Origin: JBOGUF01 sp050696075
GTDB lineage: Bacteria; Chloroflexota; Chloroflexia; Thermomicrobiales; UBA6265
Assembly: GCA_050696075.1 (NCBI GenBank)
Contig: JBOGUF010000091.1
Span: forward strand, 1 to 5,360
Direction of reading: 5' to 3'
DNA length: 5,360 bases
Below the pieces are notes generated by a model. It was not told the DNA's origin and made no database searches. It was given only the letters and a program-made list of their open reading frames with translations. This document shows positions 1 through 4,601 of this stretch, one piece after another (the first letter of the stretch is position 1; every line of letters starts with the position of its first letter). A program made the translations under genes and the position numbers.

Positions 1-1222
1 CACCGACGAGGCTGTTGGTCAGACCACCCACGGGATCGGCCGCCGCGGTGGCCGCAATCATTGGCGACTCTGTCAGTCCGAGCACCGGTTGGACCGGATC
101 GAGCACCGTTACCGTCAAGTCGCCAACAAGCGACTCCTGGCCGGTTACGTCAGCGAGCAGGTTATCGACCACGCCCACCACGTTACCGACCAGCCCGTCG
201 GTCAGACCGCCCACGGGAGCGGTTGCCGCGGTGGCGTTGAGCGACATGGTCGCCGGCGCTTCTGTCGATCCAAGAATCGGTTGGACCGGCGCGAGCAACG
301 TCGTCGCCAGGCCGCCGACAAGTGAGTCCTCGCCAGCGACCTGGCCGACCACGTCTTCGACCGCGCCGGTCAGCGGCGCGGTCCCATTCGTTGCTTCGTC
401 TCGGGTTGCGTTGTCTTGTGGCAGCAGCCCACCAGTCACCCCACCGACCAGACCGCCGACGCCATCGAGGACGCCGCCGACGACTCCGCCGATCGGGAGT
501 ATCGGATTGGCTGCTGCGGTTGGTGCCGCGTCAGTCTCCTCGATCCCCGACGTCTCGACCGCCGCGGCAGCGGTGACCGGTTCTTCAATCTCCGATGTGG
601 CGGCGGGCGATCCCGGGTCGGCCGCGTTCTGCTGTGTCAGCAGCCCGCCGGTCACGTCACCGACCAAGCTGTCCACGCCGTTGAGGAGACCACCGACGAG
701 CCCGCCGACCGGTTGCGAGGGTGCGGCGGGTTCGATTGCCGGCCCCGTCTCCGCGTTTGCCGCCGGCACCGACTGCAAGGACTCCACCGACGTTGATTCA
801 TCGTTGTTCGTCGCGGTGTCGGTCTCCATCTCGACCGGCTCAACCATCTCGGTTGCTGGCGCTGTCACGCCGGCCAACGGCTCGATCACGGTGTCCGCGA
901 TCGGTTGCCGTGGCTCGGTCACGAACCCGCCATCGAGATCGGACTGTACCGGGTCAGCAATCGCCGCCGAAACGTCGGCCACCGGCTGAATCGTCTGCGT
1001 CACCGGAGCAACAACGTGTTCGTCCGGTGCGGTGACGGTCTGGACCACTGGCACCACGACCTGCGTCGTCACCGGCGCGACCACGTCGGTCACGACGGTG
1101 TTCGTCTGTTCCACCACCCCGTCAAGCACGCCAAGGAGATCCAGCTCCTCTGCCGACGCCAGAGACGACATCGGAAGGAACGCTCCCAGGGCGACAATGG
1201 TAGCAAGACAGGCGCGTAACAT
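1..1222 (-). CDS. Secreted Gly/Val/Thr-rich repeat protein, C-terminus cut by window edge
   Basis: Reading the minus strand from ATG at 1222, the frame stays open for 407 codons and leaves the window, so the C-terminus is not visible. Residues 1-24 form a signal peptide: a short n-region (MLR), a hydrophobic stretch to about L21, then ASA before EE as a likely signal peptidase I site. Residues 40-120 are rich in Val, Pro and Thr (VVAPVTTQVVVPVV). From residue 170 on there are degenerate repeats: PVGGLVGGLLNGVDSLVGDV, PIGGVVGGVLDGVGGLVGG and PVGGLTDGLVGNVVGVVDNL, then a fourth copy broken by the edge. Acidic and Ala-rich linkers separate the first copies. No catalytic motif, transmembrane anchor or sorting signal is visible in this part. 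An in-frame ATG at 1255 would add 11 residues (MCCKVRIGPRL) and still give an export signal; neither start has a good ribosome site. The family is not recognised; a surface, matrix or adhesive role is only a guess from composition. It is divergent from the matrixin-like gene. Confidence 0.85.
   Translation of the reverse strand, partial: MLRACLATIVALGAFLPMSSLASAEELDLLGVLDGVVEQTNTVVTDVVAPVTTQVVVPVVQTVTAPDEHVVAPVTQTIQPVADVSAAIADPVQSDLDGGFVTEPRQPIADTVIEPLAGVTAPATEMVEPVEMETDTATNNDESTSVESLQSVPAANAETGPAIEPAAPSQPVGGLVGGLLNGVDSLVGDVTGGLLTQQNAADPGSPAATSEIEEPVTAAAAVETSGIEETDAAPTAAANPILPIGGVVGGVLDGVGGLVGGVTGGLLPQDNATRDEATNGTAPLTGAVEDVVGQVAGEDSLVGGLATTLLAPVQPILGSTEAPATMSLNATAATAPVGGLTDGLVGNVVGVVDNLLADVTGQESLVGDLTVTVLDPVQPVLGLTESPMIAATAAADPVGGLTNSLVG
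35..379 (-). repeat. Two tandem ~60-residue degenerate repeats within the secreted repeat protein
   Basis: Residues 282-335 (bases 218-379) and 336-396 (bases 35-217) of the minus-strand protein align as tandem units. Shared blocks are EDSLVGGLATTLLAPVQPIL against QESLVGDLTVTVLDPVQPVL, followed by GSTEAP against GLTESP and an Ala/Thr-rich end. A third unit begins at residue 397 (DPVGGLTNSLVG) and is cut by the edge. At DNA level the copies still share stretches such as GGTTGGACCGG, but they have diverged, so this is an old duplication rather than a recent one. Confidence 0.75.
410..715 (-). repeat. Two VGG...DVTGGLL repeat copies in the secreted repeat protein
   Basis: Residues 170-196 (bases 635-715) and 241-271 (bases 410-502) are two copies of one motif: PVGGLVGG..NGVDSLVGDVTGGLLTQQNA and PIGGVVGG..DGVGGLVGGVTGGLLPQDNA. 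An acidic/Ala-rich spacer (residues 201-240) lies between them. They resemble the start of the longer tandem units nearer the window edge, so the whole region probably grew from one short module. Confidence 0.7.
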
Positions 1223-1301
1223 CAGGCGCGGCCCAATCCGTACCTTACAACACATCTCTGCCGACGCCGCCTGGCACCGGTTCTCCGATTCCCCACTTAC
1301 C

Positions 1302-1330
1302 AGAATAGATGGTTTATCAACGAAACGCAA
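1302..1330 (-). promoter_or_regulatory. Predicted sigma70-type promoter of the secreted repeat protein
   Basis: On the minus strand TTGCGT (1325-1330) is followed after exactly 17 bases by TATTCT (1302-1307). The boxes match 3 of 6 and 4 of 6 consensus bases. They sit in a conspicuously AT-rich patch of otherwise GC-rich DNA. Transcription would start near 1295, giving a leader of about 40 bases to the ATG at 1255 or about 73 to the ATG at 1222. Inferred from sequence only. Confidence 0.45.
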
Positions 1331-1340
1331 TGAGGCGAAA

Positions 1341-1363
1341 GGGAGGGGTAAGGGTGGGGGGGG
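1341..1363 (+). other. G-quadruplex-forming motif upstream of the repeat-protein promoter
   Basis: Four runs of at least three G on the plus strand are separated by loops of 1, 3 and 1 bases (GGG-A-GGGG-TAA-GGG-T-G8), which fits the standard intramolecular quadruplex pattern with short loops. It begins 10 bases upstream of the predicted -35 box of the minus-strand gene, on the strand that is the template for that gene. Whether it folds or affects transcription is not known. Confidence 0.6.
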
Positions 1364-1395
1364 CATGGTACGAGGGTGACATGGACGGGCAGGCG

Positions 1396-1413
1396 AGGTA
1401 TCCAAAAATACCT
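1396..1413. other. Small hairpin
   Basis: AGGTAT (1396-1401) and ATACCT (1408-1413) are perfect reverse complements around a CCAAAA loop. The stem is only 6 pairs and no T-run follows on either strand. A GTGCGCAC palindrome lies just right of it (1417-1424). It may be a protein-binding site or chance. Confidence 0.3.
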
Positions 1414-1517
1414 GTCGTGCGCACAGTACTAATGGCGTAGCCCGTGGCGTCTGCCGGCGTCTGTTCGTCACCATCAGGACCTGTCCGACCCTGACATGGG
1501 CACCGCGCATGCCAGTA

Positions 1518-1537
1518 GGTTGTCGTGTGCGACAGCC
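1518..1537. other. Eight-pair hairpin in the intergenic region
   Basis: GGTTGTCG (1518-1525) pairs with CGACAGCC (1530-1537), with one G-U pair in plus-strand RNA and a four-base loop TGTG. No T-run follows, so it is not a standard intrinsic terminator. Role unknown. Confidence 0.35.
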
Positions 1538-1649
1538 ACTTGTTGCCGTCGTCGCGGATGCAGACGCCGTCCCTCCTCCGCGGCATCGAATCCACACGTC
1601 TTGACGGCGACTAGCGCAAGGAACCGCCGTCGGGATGGACGTACACAAC

Positions 1650-1670
1650 GATTGGTGATTGGTGATTGGT
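1650..1670 (+). repeat. Three perfect tandem copies of GATTGGT
   Basis: Bases 1650-1656, 1657-1663 and 1664-1670 each read GATTGGT with no gaps. The array lies in the gene-free region, about 395 bases upstream of the matrixin-like gene. Such short direct repeats can be regulator-binding sites or arise by slippage; the sequence does not decide. Confidence 0.6.
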
Positions 1671-1916
1671 CGATCGCGCCGCCGATACTAACCGCTCCGC
1701 CTTCGCCAACTTCGCGGCGACCGATGCCGACGGCGCTCGATCGACGCCGCGATCGGCAACTCGTAGCCGGACGAAGCCGGCTGTTCTGCCTCGCGCGCGA
1801 GATACACTGTTGGCCGAGAGCGAACTGGAGTTGGGAATCTCCCCTCCGCCCTCGTCACCGACCAGCCGGACCCCGATGCCTGCCCGCGGTAACCGTCCTC
1901 AGCCTCGATTGTCCGC

Positions 1917-1940
1917 GTCTCGATCACCGGCGATCGAGAC
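1917..1940. other. Perfect nine-pair inverted repeat upstream of the matrixin-like gene
   Basis: GTCTCGATC (1917-1925) and GATCGAGAC (1932-1940) are perfect reverse complements around ACCGGC. Three more pairs (1914-1916 with 1943-1945) follow after a two-base bulge. There is no T-run on either side, so an operator or RNA structure is more likely than a terminator. It ends 44 bases before the -35 box at 1985. Confidence 0.45.
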
Positions 1941-1984
1941 CCGCGCCATGCGAGGCGTTGCCCAGCTGCCGGCCTCGCTGTCAC

Positions 1985-2013
1985 TTGACGGTTTGGTTCG
2001 TCAGGGATAGGCT
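1985..2013 (+). promoter_or_regulatory. Predicted sigma70-type promoter of the matrixin-like gene
   Basis: TTGACG (1985-1990, 5 of 6 consensus bases) is followed after 17 bases by TAGGCT (2008-2013), which keeps the TA....T core common in GC-rich bacteria. Transcription would start near 2020, leaving a leader of about 46 bases before the GTG at 2066 and only about 5 bases before the small ATG ORF at 2025. Confidence 0.55.
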
Positions 2014-2024
2014 GTAGGCAAGAC

Positions 2025-2069
2025 ATGGAAGAAGGAAGTATTCGGCCAAACGGGAGGGAAAGCTCGTGA
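2025..2069 (+). CDS. Possible 14-codon leader ORF overlapping the matrixin-like start
   Basis: ATG at 2025 opens a frame reading MEEGSIRPNGRESS and stopping at TGA 2067-2069, so its stop overlaps the GTG start of the next gene as GTGA. It lies between the predicted transcription start and that gene. It has no ribosome site of its own and could be translated only as a near-leaderless message. The SD sequence of the downstream gene lies inside it. A chance ORF is quite possible. Confidence 0.25.
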   Translation: MEEGSIRPNGRESS

Positions 2070-3184
2070 GGCGGATTGTCAATGTGCGCCTGGCACTTGT
2101 CGGTCTGGTGGCCGTGCTGGTCGCGAGCGCGGTACCGGTCCCGACTGGGGCAAGTCACGCCTGGAACAACTACCACTGGGGGCAACGGACCTACCCGGCC
2201 AACGGTCCGTTCGAACTGGTTGTCGCCGAAAGCCTGGCCACGTCCGACGCCGGCCGCAATTGGGATGGGCTTTTCGCCGGAGGCGGCGTCGACGGGACCG
2301 CCGTCCTGGCTGACTGGACCTATTCAGGGGTTGTCTACCCCATCCATGGCCTGGCCAACGATAGCCGAAGCTCTCGCCGGGTCTGCCAGGCAATCGCCGG
2401 CACGGTGCGCCTCTGCAACTATCGGTACGGCGTCAACGGCTGGCTTGGTCTCGCATCGGTCTGGATCTCCGGAGGCCACATCGTGCAATCGACGGTCAAG
2501 CTCAACGACAGCTATCTCGACCACCCATACTTCAGTGACGTCGTCAGGCAGCAGGTCCTCTGCCAGGAGCTCGGGCACGGCTTCGGGCTCCATCACCAGT
2601 ACCAGCCGGGGAACAGCTGCATGAACGACTCGGTCTACAGCTATGCCCACCCGAATCTCCACGACTACGAGCAATTGGCCGCCATCTACCAGCACGGCAG
2701 CTCTAGCGGCGAGCGGGTCACGGCCTCCGGCAGCGAGATCTTCAGCGCCGCCCAGTCGGCTCCCCCGGACCCGGTCGGATCGCCGATAGGCGGTTCCTCA
2801 GAGATCGTGGTGGATCTCGGCGGCGATCAATTCCTGGTGAGCTTGGTGCTCTGGGCGCCACCGGAGGTGCTCGACCTCGACCTCGACCTCGACGCACTGC
2901 TCGGCGACGTCACCGGATCATTGATCCCGGTGCTTGACGATGTCACCGGAGCGGTGGTGTCGGTGCTTGACATCGGCGTTATCGTCGTCGTCGCGGTCGA
3001 TGGTGTGAACCTCCGCGCGGAGCCTTCACCGGATGCGCAGATCCTTACCGTGCTTGGCGTCGGCACCGAACTGACAGTCATTGGTCTTCCCGTGGAAGCG
3101 GAGGGCTACGTCTGGGTTCCCGTTCAGGACGCAGCGGGCACCACCGGCTTCGTCGCCGCCGACCTCGTGGAGATCCTGTCCTGA
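2066..3184 (+). CDS. Secreted matrixin-like metalloprotease-family protein with C-terminal SH3b domain
   Basis: A 372-residue exported protein. The GTG start has a clear GGGAGGG site at 2052-2058, 7 bases away. Residues 1 to about 31 are a signal peptide (VRRIVNVR, then a hydrophobic core). Residues 33-210 match a matrixin-like bacterial family that I recall by NNYHW (34-38), NGWLGLASVW (124-133), KLNDSY (145-150) and the zinc motif QELGHGFGLHH (167-177). H171 and H177 are predicted ligands and E168 the catalytic base, but the first His is Gln167. M186 in CMND is the likely Met-turn. Cys107/117 and Cys166/185 could form disulfides. From memory, Gln at this place with a preceding Cys is common in this subfamily, so the gene need not be broken; whether it cleaves proteins is uncertain. 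Residues 265-305 hold an Asp-Leu run and DVTG-containing hydrophobic repeats. Residues 308-371 form a bacterial SH3 domain (VNLRAEPSPDA...GYVWVPV...GFVAADLV), typically cell-wall or ligand binding. Substrate unknown. Confidence 0.9.
   Translation: MRRIVNVRLALVGLVAVLVASAVPVPTGASHAWNNYHWGQRTYPANGPFELVVAESLATSDAGRNWDGLFAGGGVDGTAVLADWTYSGVVYPIHGLANDSRSSRRVCQAIAGTVRLCNYRYGVNGWLGLASVWISGGHIVQSTVKLNDSYLDHPYFSDVVRQQVLCQELGHGFGLHHQYQPGNSCMNDSVYSYAHPNLHDYEQLAAIYQHGSSSGERVTASGSEIFSAAQSAPPDPVGSPIGGSSEIVVDLGGDQFLVSLVLWAPPEVLDLDLDLDALLGDVTGSLIPVLDDVTGAVVSVLDIGVIVVVAVDGVNLRAEPSPDAQILTVLGVGTELTVIGLPVEAEGYVWVPVQDAAGTTGFVAADLVEILS
2870..2893 (+). repeat. Four tandem CTCGAC hexamers coding for a Leu-Asp run
   Basis: The hexamer CTCGAC occurs four times without interruption (2870-2893) and encodes LDLDLDLD in the linker of the matrixin-like protein. 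In-frame repeats like this expand or contract by slippage without shifting the frame, so copy number may vary between strains. Confidence 0.7.
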
Positions 3185-3200
3185 CATAGGACACTTCCGC

Positions 3201-3215
3201 CCGTTCACCGAACGG
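3201..3215 (+). terminator. Weak terminator-like hairpin after the matrixin-like gene
   Basis: CCGTTC (3201-3206) and GAACGG (3210-3215) pair perfectly around ACC, 16 bases after the stop codon. No T-run follows, so it would be a poor intrinsic terminator. It may instead protect the 3' end of the message or be chance. Confidence 0.3.
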
Positions 3216-3334
3216 TGGCAAACCGTCGATCATCCACGCGGCGGGGCAAGCCTCAAGGCGCCGAGTGCGTACGATCGGCAAGCATCCGCGTGGGACGCAT
3301 CACCTGGCACGTCAGTCCTAGGCACAGCGGGGGA

Positions 3335-3363
3335 TTGACGCTAGCGCGGGATCTCGTCATCCT
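3335..3363 (+). promoter_or_regulatory. Possible weak promoter upstream of the nuclease gene
   Basis: TTGACG (3335-3340) is a good -35 match, identical to the -35 box of the matrixin-like gene, but the hexamer 17 bases downstream (CATCCT, 3358-3363) matches only 3 of 6 consensus bases. If used, the leader would be about 140 bases and would include both hairpins before the start codon. Confidence 0.3.
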
Positions 3364-3458
3364 GGGGGTGTTCGCGCCGCCGATGTCGCGCCGAAAACCG
3401 CGCTCCGACCGACGCGCGGTTCAGCCGGACGCGCTTATTCCCTCCCATGCCCGCGGAC

Positions 3459-3502
3459 GCACCGGCATGCCGCTACTGCCGGTGCCTCCGCATTGCCGGA
3501 GG
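3459..3502 (+). promoter_or_regulatory. Two adjacent hairpins, the second masking the nuclease SD sequence
   Basis: Hairpin one: GCACCGGCA (3459-3467) pairs with TGCCGGTGC (3477-3485), loop TGCCGCTAC. Hairpin two: CCTCCG (3485-3490) pairs with CGGAGG (3497-3502), loop CATTGC. The right arm of hairpin two contains most of the GGAGGAG SD (3498-3504) of the nuclease, and its left arm mimics the anti-SD end of 16S rRNA. The hairpins share only base C3485 and could stack. This would restrain translation until opened by heat, a ligand or a protein; regulation is inferred. Confidence 0.5.
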
Positions 3503-3504
3503 AG
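3498..3504 (+). promoter_or_regulatory. Strong SD sequence fixing the nuclease start
   Basis: GGAGGAG lies 8 bases before ATG 3513. This spacing is optimal, and the protein from that ATG opens with MTRASPICPRC, the expected edge of a zinc ribbon. It is the reason for preferring 3513 over the upstream in-frame ATG at 3447. Confidence 0.85.
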
Positions 3505-3512
3505 TCCAAGAG

Positions 3513-4460
3513 ATGACTCGCGCTTCCCCCATCTGTCCCCGCTGCCACCGCCGCCTCGCCGTCGGGGCGAAGCGTTGCCGCCGGTGCGGTGCGGTGCCAA
3601 CGGCCTCTGCTCCTGAGTCATCGCCTGCTCAGAGGGCGGCCCTGCCGTGGCGAAACCAGCGCCAATATCTCGGTACGTTCAGCCTGGTGATCGGGATCGC
3701 CGTCCTCCTGGGCATTGTCGGCGTACGCGTTTTCGATGCCGACTCGACACCGACACCTGTCTCGGATCGTGGGGCGGTTGCCTCCGTGACCACGTATGCT
3801 TCCCCCGTGATCACGGACGCCTCCCCCGTGCCAGCCGTGCCGAGGATCACCGAGGACCTTCCTGCCCTTCCCACCCCGGCTACCAGCCCTGATCCGGCTG
3901 CCACGGTCGCGCCGGGCGACGCGGCATCGCCGCTCCCGATCCTGACCCCGTTCTTGGCTGCCACCCCAGCGCTGGAACCGCTCCGGCCCGCCCGCGTGCC
4001 TGCGTCGGCACAGCCGGCGACCGTGGTCGACATCGTGGAGGGCGACGTAATCAGGGTGCGCCTCGGGAACAGCGAGGAGACCGTCCGCCTGCTCGGCATC
4101 GACACACCCGAATCGCCGGATGCCGATGGTCCGGTCGAGTGCTTCGGGTCTGAGGCCACCGACCGCACCGCCGCCACGATCCCGGTCAGAACGGTCATCT
4201 GGTTGGAGGCGGACGCCACCGATCGGGACCGCTCCGGCCGACTCTTGCGGTATGTCTGGTTCGTGCGAGAGGCCAACCAACGCACCTACATGCTCAACGA
4301 GCGCCTGCTTGCCGAAGGCTATGCGGTGATCTCGACTGCCTCGCCTAGCGTCAAGTATATGGAGCGCTTCGAGCGCGCCCAGGCGTTGGCGCAAGATGAG
4401 GGGCGGGGATTGTGGCCCGTCTGTGGCGGGGCCGGCACGCCGTCGACGGCCGCGCCCTAG
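3513..4460 (+). CDS. Membrane-anchored thermonuclease-family (SNase-like) protein with N-terminal zinc ribbon
   Basis: A 315-residue protein related to staphylococcal nuclease, a calcium-dependent enzyme that cleaves DNA and RNA. Domains in order: a zinc ribbon with C8-x2-C11 and C22-x2-C25 (residues 6-26); a basic/polar segment; one transmembrane helix at about 54-73; a Pro/Thr/Ala/Ser-rich linker at about 78-168; and the nuclease fold at 169-305. Against the staphylococcal enzyme, D178 equals D21, R192 R35, D197 D40, T198 T41, E200 E43 (in VRLLGIDTPES) and R243 R87 (in DRSGR). All the catalytic and calcium-binding positions are therefore kept, although the usual DGDT reads EGDV. C210 (VECFG) and C304 may form a disulfide. 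With Lys/Arg before the helix, the zinc ribbon should be inside and the nuclease outside the cell, tethered by the flexible linker. Likely roles are use of external DNA as nutrient or surface DNA turnover. It ends 137 bases before the regulator gene, with no clear terminator between. Confidence 0.93.
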   Translation: MTRASPICPRCHRRLAVGAKRCRRCGAVPTASAPESSPAQRAALPWRNQRQYLGTFSLVIGIAVLLGIVGVRVFDADSTPTPVSDRGAVASVTTYASPVITDASPVPAVPRITEDLPALPTPATSPDPAATVAPGDAASPLPILTPFLAATPALEPLRPARVPASAQPATVVDIVEGDVIRVRLGNSEETVRLLGIDTPESPDADGPVECFGSEATDRTAATIPVRTVIWLEADATDRDRSGRLLRYVWFVREANQRTYMLNERLLAEGYAVISTASPSVKYMERFERAQALAQDEGRGLWPVCGGAGTPSTAAP

Positions 4461-4597
4461 CCGTTTCCACCCGACCAATGGGCAGACAAAGGCTCCACGC
4501 ATACGAAGCACACTCGGAAGGAGGTCATGAACGCGACCTACGCGCGCCTGACGTTCGCAAGCCCGTCGCCCCCGACAATCGCATTGAGGTGCCCCAG
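4461..4597. other. Nuclease-regulator spacer
   Basis: No convincing promoter or terminator is visible between the nuclease stop and the regulator start, so co-transcription is possible. The spacer contains a very strong SD-like run, GGAAGGAGGT (4516-4525), which lies too far upstream to serve the regulator GTG and serves, if anything, the small ORF at 4527. Confidence 0.5.
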
Positions 4598-4601
4598 GTG
4601 A
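4527..4601 (+). CDS. Possible 24-codon leader ORF overlapping the regulator start
   Basis: ATG 4527 follows the SD-like GGAAGGAGGT by one base (two after GGAGG), closer than the usual 5-9. The frame begins MNATYARLTFASPSPP, shows GC-rich third positions and stops at TGA 4599-4601. Its stop overlaps the regulator's GTG (4598-4600) as GTGA, a classic layout for translational coupling. It resembles no known peptide. It could be a real leader peptide or a by-product of GC-rich sequence. Confidence 0.35.
   Translation: MNATYARLTFASPSPPTIALRCPR
4586..4591 (+). promoter_or_regulatory. SD sequence supporting the regulator start at GTG 4598
   Basis: GAGGTG (4586-4591) lies 6 bases before GTG 4598. 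The protein from 4598 begins VIRVLIVEE, exactly the first beta strand of a receiver domain. The in-frame sequence upstream (back to an ATG at 4412, inside the nuclease gene) does not resemble the family. Confidence 0.7.

Larger units (their letters stand above)
1256..2065. other. Long divergent intergenic region without a convincing gene
   Basis: About 800 bases separate the two divergent genes. Several frames are open here on both strands, but their translations are Arg/Pro/Ser-rich, have no recognisable motif, lack ribosome sites and overlap one another, as expected by chance in GC-rich DNA. The region does hold structure. There are hairpins at 1396-1413, 1518-1537 and 1917-1940, 8- to 12-base palindromes at 1417-1424, 1737-1744 and 1790-1801, a heptamer repeat at 1650-1670, a quadruplex motif at 1341-1363 and promoters at both ends. 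It could be a large regulatory region, contain an unrecognised small RNA, or be the remains of a decayed gene. Confidence 0.6.
3185..3512. other. Intergenic region between matrixin-like and nuclease genes
   Basis: This 328-base stretch has no convincing gene. It holds the hairpin at 3201-3215, a possible promoter at 3335-3363 and two adjacent hairpins directly before the nuclease start (3459-3502). An in-frame ATG at 3447 would extend the nuclease by 22 residues, but that extension covers the strong SD sequence and both hairpins, so the region is treated as leader. Confidence 0.6.

Noticed and set aside
15..989. Long plus-strand open frame rich in Pro/Thr/Ser
   Set aside because: It is antisense to the minus-strand repeat protein, has no ribosome site or recognisable domain, and its apparent repeats are the reflection of the repeats on the other strand.
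1581..1606. T-arm-like sequence CATCGAATCCA suggesting a tRNA
   Set aside because: The flanking bases do not form a T-stem and no acceptor, D or anticodon arms could be found around it.
1496..2017. Overlapping plus-strand open frames between the divergent genes, the longest of 173 codons
   Set aside because: Translations are Arg/Pro/Ser-rich without motifs or ribosome sites, and they overlap each other and the promoter region of the next gene.
1688..2185. Minus-strand open frame of 165 codons
   Set aside because: It runs antisense into the signal-peptide region of the matrixin-like gene, covers that gene's promoter and resembles no known protein.
3447..3512. Upstream ATG extension of the nuclease
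   Set aside because: The strong, well-spaced SD before ATG 3513 and the zinc ribbon beginning right after it favour the shorter protein; the extension encodes hairpin-forming leader sequence.
3805..3816. Twelve-base palindrome CCGTGATCACGG
   Set aside because: It lies inside the Pro/Thr-rich stalk coding region of the nuclease, where repetitive GC-rich codons readily create palindromes; nothing else supports a site.
4439..4450. Palindrome GCCGTCGACGGC at the end of the nuclease gene as a terminator
   Set aside because: The stem is only four pairs once a loop is allowed, it is inside the coding sequence and no T-run follows directly.
3618..4511. Minus-strand open frame of 297 codons opposite the nuclease
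   Set aside because: The plus-strand frame has clear SNase catalytic motifs; the antisense frame is Arg/Gly-rich and typical of GC-rich shadow frames.
4412..4597. N-terminal extension of the regulator starting inside the nuclease gene
   Set aside because: The receiver's first beta strand begins at GTG 4598 with a suitable SD; the extension is unlike the family and overlaps the end of the nuclease gene.
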